From Microlunatus soli (lineage in GTDB: Bacteria; Actinomycetota; Actinomycetes; Propionibacteriales; Propionibacteriaceae): a stretch of DNA of 64,000 nucleotides. The stretch is from the NCBI RefSeq assembly GCF_900105385.1, contig NZ_LT629772.1, forward strand, positions 1,302,001 to 1,366,000, in the 5' to 3' direction. The notes under the pieces are model-generated. The model saw nothing but the letters and a program-made list of their open reading frames with translations. It was not told the DNA's origin and ran no database searches. Of this stretch, positions 61,814 to 64,000 are shown one piece after another; the stretch's first letter is position 1, and each line of letters begins with the position of its first letter. The position numbers and the translations under genes are program-made.

Positions 61814-62668
61814 CTACGTCAGGCGGATGCGGGCCTGGCCGTCGACCCAATCGAGCCCGCGCTCGGTGTCCTCGCCGGGTACGTACTCGGCGGCGATCAG
61901 CCCCTTGTATCCGTTGGAGGCAAGAGAATCCATGACAGTGGAGAAGTCGACGGTCCCGGTCCCGGGAGCTCCACGACCCGGGGCGTCCGCCAACTGCACA
62001 TGCCCGATCCGGTCGGCGTACCGGTCGATGACCGCCGGGAGGTCTGCACCGTTGTTCGCCAGGTGGAAGGTATCGAACAGCAGCGCAATGTTGTCCTGAC
62101 CCGCCGCTTCGCGAACCCGGTCGACGATGTCGATCGCCTGCTCGGCCGTCTCGATCGGATACGCCCCGTTCAGGTTCCGACTCAGAGGCTCGATCAGCAC
62201 GGTACCGCCGACCTCGGCGAGCCGCTGAACTGCCAGTTCGAGATTCTCCAACGCAACGCGATCCTGCTCGGCCGGCTCCACGCCCGGCAGTCGTTGGCCG
62301 TAGAGCGCGTTGAATCCGCGTGCTCCGGTCCGTGCAGCGACCTCGACGACAACGTCGAGGTTGGCGCGGAACTCATCGCGCCGATGCGGAGCCGACAGCA
62401 CTCCTCGTTCCCCGGCAGCCATGTCTCCGGCGAACAGGTTGAGGCCGGCCAGTGAGAGGTCCGCGCGTTCGACAGCGTCCAGGAACGCGGTCAGCTCCTG
62501 CCCTCCGCGCGGCGACGGGAAGGACCACCACGCCTCCACGGCAGTGAACCCGGCCTGTTTTGCCGCGTTCGGCCGTTCCAGGAGGGGCAGTTCGTCAAAG
62601 AGAAGGGAGACGTTGGCGACAAGATCCCATCGAACCGCCTCGTCCCCGACAACATCTCGTGCACTCAC
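61814..62668 (-). CDS. Hydroxypyruvate isomerase-like TIM-barrel protein
   Basis: A protein of 284 residues of the xylose-isomerase-like TIM-barrel family. VEAWWSFPSPRGGQELTAFLDAVERADLSLAGLNLFAGDMAAGERGVLS, VLIEPLSRNLNGAYPIETAEQAIDIV (metal Glu) and LLFDTFHLANNG, HVQLADAPGRGAPGTGTVDFSTV, IAAEYVPGEDT match Hyi. It would interconvert hydroxypyruvate and tartronate semialdehyde in glyoxylate metabolism. GTG 62668 has GGGAGGT upstream and overlaps the stop of the truncated reductase frame. Confidence 0.87.
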   Translation of the reverse strand: MSARDVVGDEAVRWDLVANVSLLFDELPLLERPNAAKQAGFTAVEAWWSFPSPRGGQELTAFLDAVERADLSLAGLNLFAGDMAAGERGVLSAPHRRDEFRANLDVVVEVAARTGARGFNALYGQRLPGVEPAEQDRVALENLELAVQRLAEVGGTVLIEPLSRNLNGAYPIETAEQAIDIVDRVREAAGQDNIALLFDTFHLANNGADLPAVIDRYADRIGHVQLADAPGRGAPGTGTVDFSTVMDSLASNGYKGLIAAEYVPGEDTERGLDWVDGQARIRLT

Positions 62669-62772
62669 CGTTGACCTCCCTCGTTCCGGATCGACAGTCG
62701 GTCGAGGGGGTCCGGGCTGGTGGCGATCGGGCGCCCCATCCCACCGTGGCCGATGCAGCCGATCTTCACCAT
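62665..62772 (-). pseudogene. N-terminal remnant of a tartronate-semialdehyde-reductase-type gene
   Basis: A 35-codon frame: MVKIGCIGHGGMGRPIATSPDPLDRL, the Rossmann GxGxMG start of the 3-hydroxyisobutyrate/tartronate-semialdehyde reductase family, ending shortly after. It has a good AAAGGA ribosome site before ATG 62772, and its stop overlaps the Hyi start. Full-length members have about 290 residues, so most of the gene is gone; GlxR and Hyi are normally neighbours in glyoxylate operons. Confidence 0.6.
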
Positions 62773-62893
62773 CAGTTCCTTTCGTGGGCCGGCTCTGCCC
62801 TGCGCGTTCTGTCCGTCCCGAGTGCGCTCGCCGCCAACAGGACGCATCAACGCTCAGGCAAGAGCACTTAGCTATCTGCACTGTCTCGTACAT

Positions 62894-62921
62894 TTGTCTG
62901 TAACGCAATCTTGACAGGCAA
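62894..62921. promoter_or_regulatory. Inverted repeat in the divergent hyi / ABC promoter region
   Basis: TTGTCTGTAA (62894-62903) and TGACAGGCAA (62912-62921) form a dyad with 8 of 10 arm matches around 8 bp. TTGACA (62911-62916) lies in its right arm and could be a -35 for the ABC gene. A GntR- or LacI-type repressor would fit; none is encoded nearby. Confidence 0.5.
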
Positions 62922-62996
62922 TCGTACTGATGATTGGGTAGCTGCAACTGGGTTCCAGGCGACTCCAACGACGCATTCACCGCGAAGGAACGTGCC

Positions 62997-64000
62997 ATGC
63001 CATCAGACATCTCACGGCCACACCGATCCGTCGGCCGGCGCAGCATCCTGATCGGCGGGCTCGCCACCGCGACAGCTGCTCTGTCGAGCTGCGACCTGCT
63101 GTCCCTCGAGCCGACCAGTCGGCCGACCCAGCAGCCGAAAGGCAACGAAGCACCCAACCTCGCCGCGGCCGTCAAGAAGGGGGATCTTCCGCCGGTTGCC
63201 GAACGCCTCCCACCCAAACCGATCGTCGTTCCTGCGCCGGCAATCGGCCAGTACGGCGGCACCTGGCACTCCGCCACGCTCGGCACCGGCGACGCCCAAT
63301 GGTGGTGGCGGACCGCTGGTTACGAACCTCTCCTCCGGGTCGATCCGAACACCAGCGAGGTCGTGGCCAACGTCGGCGAATCGTTCGAGTTCGACTCTCC
63401 CGGCACCACCTTGACCGTCAAGCTCGTCAAGGGCATCAAGTGGTCGGACGGTGAACCGTTCTCCGCCGACGACATCGTGTTCTGGTGGGAGTCCTACGCC
63501 CTCGACCCCGATCTGTCTCCCGCCGGCCCACCGGAGTGGATGATCGTCGACGGCAAGCCCGGGCACGTGAAGAAGATCGACGATCTCACGGTCGCCTTCA
63601 GTTTCGAATCACCCAACGGCCTGCTCCCCTTGCGACTCGCTGACTCCGACGGCCAGCCGGTGACCGCGATGCCCCAGCACTACCTCAAGAAGTTCCACAA
63701 ATCGTTCGCCGAGGACGCCGACGCACAAGCGAAGAAGGCCGGCCTGGACAGCTGGGTGGACCTCTTCCTCGCCCGGAGCGGGGAGTCGACATCCTTCATG
63801 GCCAAAGATCTTCCGGTGATCAAGGCCTGGACGCTGACGACCGATCCGGGAACCAGCGACGCCGTCGTCTTCCAACGCAATCCGTACTACTGGAAGGTGG
63901 ACAAGGACGGCAGCCAGCTGCCCTACCTGGACAGGATCTCGATGGCGGTGCTGCAGGACATCCAGGTGATCCTGCTGAAGGCGACCAACGGCGAACTCGA
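62997..64000 (+). CDS. ABC transporter substrate-binding lipoprotein, family 5, C-terminus beyond the window
   Basis: About 334 residues are visible. The N-terminus SVGRRSILIGGLATATAALSSC has a twin-arginine and a lipobox Cys, so it is probably a Tat-exported lipoprotein. YGGTWHSATLG, LVKGIKWSDGEPFSADDIVFWWESY and PYYWKVDKDGSQLPYLDRI are SBP_bac_5 hallmarks. Proteins of this type bring peptides or, in the PRK-like group with YGGT starts, oligosaccharides to an ABC importer. AAGGA precedes ATG 62997. Divergent from the hydroxypyruvate isomerase gene. Confidence 0.9.
   Translation, partial: MPSDISRPHRSVGRRSILIGGLATATAALSSCDLLSLEPTSRPTQQPKGNEAPNLAAAVKKGDLPPVAERLPPKPIVVPAPAIGQYGGTWHSATLGTGDAQWWWRTAGYEPLLRVDPNTSEVVANVGESFEFDSPGTTLTVKLVKGIKWSDGEPFSADDIVFWWESYALDPDLSPAGPPEWMIVDGKPGHVKKIDDLTVAFSFESPNGLLPLRLADSDGQPVTAMPQHYLKKFHKSFAEDADAQAKKAGLDSWVDLFLARSGESTSFMAKDLPVIKAWTLTTDPGTSDAVVFQRNPYYWKVDKDGSQLPYLDRISMAVLQDIQVILLKATNGEL

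Noticed and set aside
1..64000. CRISPR array, prophage, integrated plasmid or rRNA operon
   Set aside because: No regularly spaced repeats, phage structural genes, integrase or rRNA sequences were found in the window.

Overview
The window is 64 kb of high-GC actinobacterial chromosome. Product types, GTG/TTG starts, dense leaderless promoters and gene order all point to Actinomycetota, probably a Propionibacteriales genus such as Microlunatus; the genus is inference. A backbone of housekeeping genes follows the Mycobacterium tuberculosis Rv1084-Rv1112 block: YyaL/DUF255 protein, HlyIII protein and short-chain Z-isoprenyl synthase (47.5-45.6 kb), PhoH2 (44.2-42.9 kb), fumarase and a DUF4245 protein (38.2-36.1 kb), xseB/xseA and ispH (30.1-26.0 kb), and ychF (19.6 kb). 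glpX, expected between fumarase and DUF4245, is absent, and accessory blocks are interleaved.

Region by region: 0-5.4 kb carries a HAD hydrolase fragment, a GH29 alpha-L-fucosidase, an Eis-type acetyltransferase and a penicillin-acylase family protein. 5.4-19.2 kb is a run of small regulator/target pairs (MerR with aldo-keto reductase, TetR with membrane protein, TetR with SDR and SnoaL, MarR with DUF998) plus a LOG protein, ArfB and a zinc-free L31 under a Zur-like box. 19.5-30.1 kb holds core genes (ychF, M18 aminopeptidase, rmuC, ispH, xseAB). 30.1-36.3 kb is the most interesting part: a cobalamin riboswitch heads nrdA and nrdB, and NrdB has Phe in place of the radical tyrosine with an all-Glu first-ligand pattern (class Ic). 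A convergent GlxA/AraC-type regulator follows. It lies next to two very small membrane-protein genes, each preceded at exactly the same distance (72 bp) by a copy of one 41-bp element. 36-52 kb returns to the backbone, with a secreted amidase and small unknown proteins. 52-64 kb is accessory: HIT and GNAT proteins, a complete IS256-family element inserted on the start codon of a DUF5990 gene, two AraC-MFS pairs converging on each other, and a hydroxypyruvate-isomerase gene preceded by a remnant of a tartronate-semialdehyde-reductase gene, divergent from an ABC substrate-binding lipoprotein cut by the window end.

The intergenic DNA is rich in structure. There is a 31-bp perfect-stem hairpin with a degenerate relative elsewhere, a 27-bp perfect-stem hairpin, two copies of a two-direct-plus-two-inverted CCTGAGCCTGTCGAAGG cluster, and several near-perfect operators. 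No tRNA, rRNA, CRISPR array or prophage was seen. Database searches were not possible; family names rest on recognisable motifs, length and neighbourhood.
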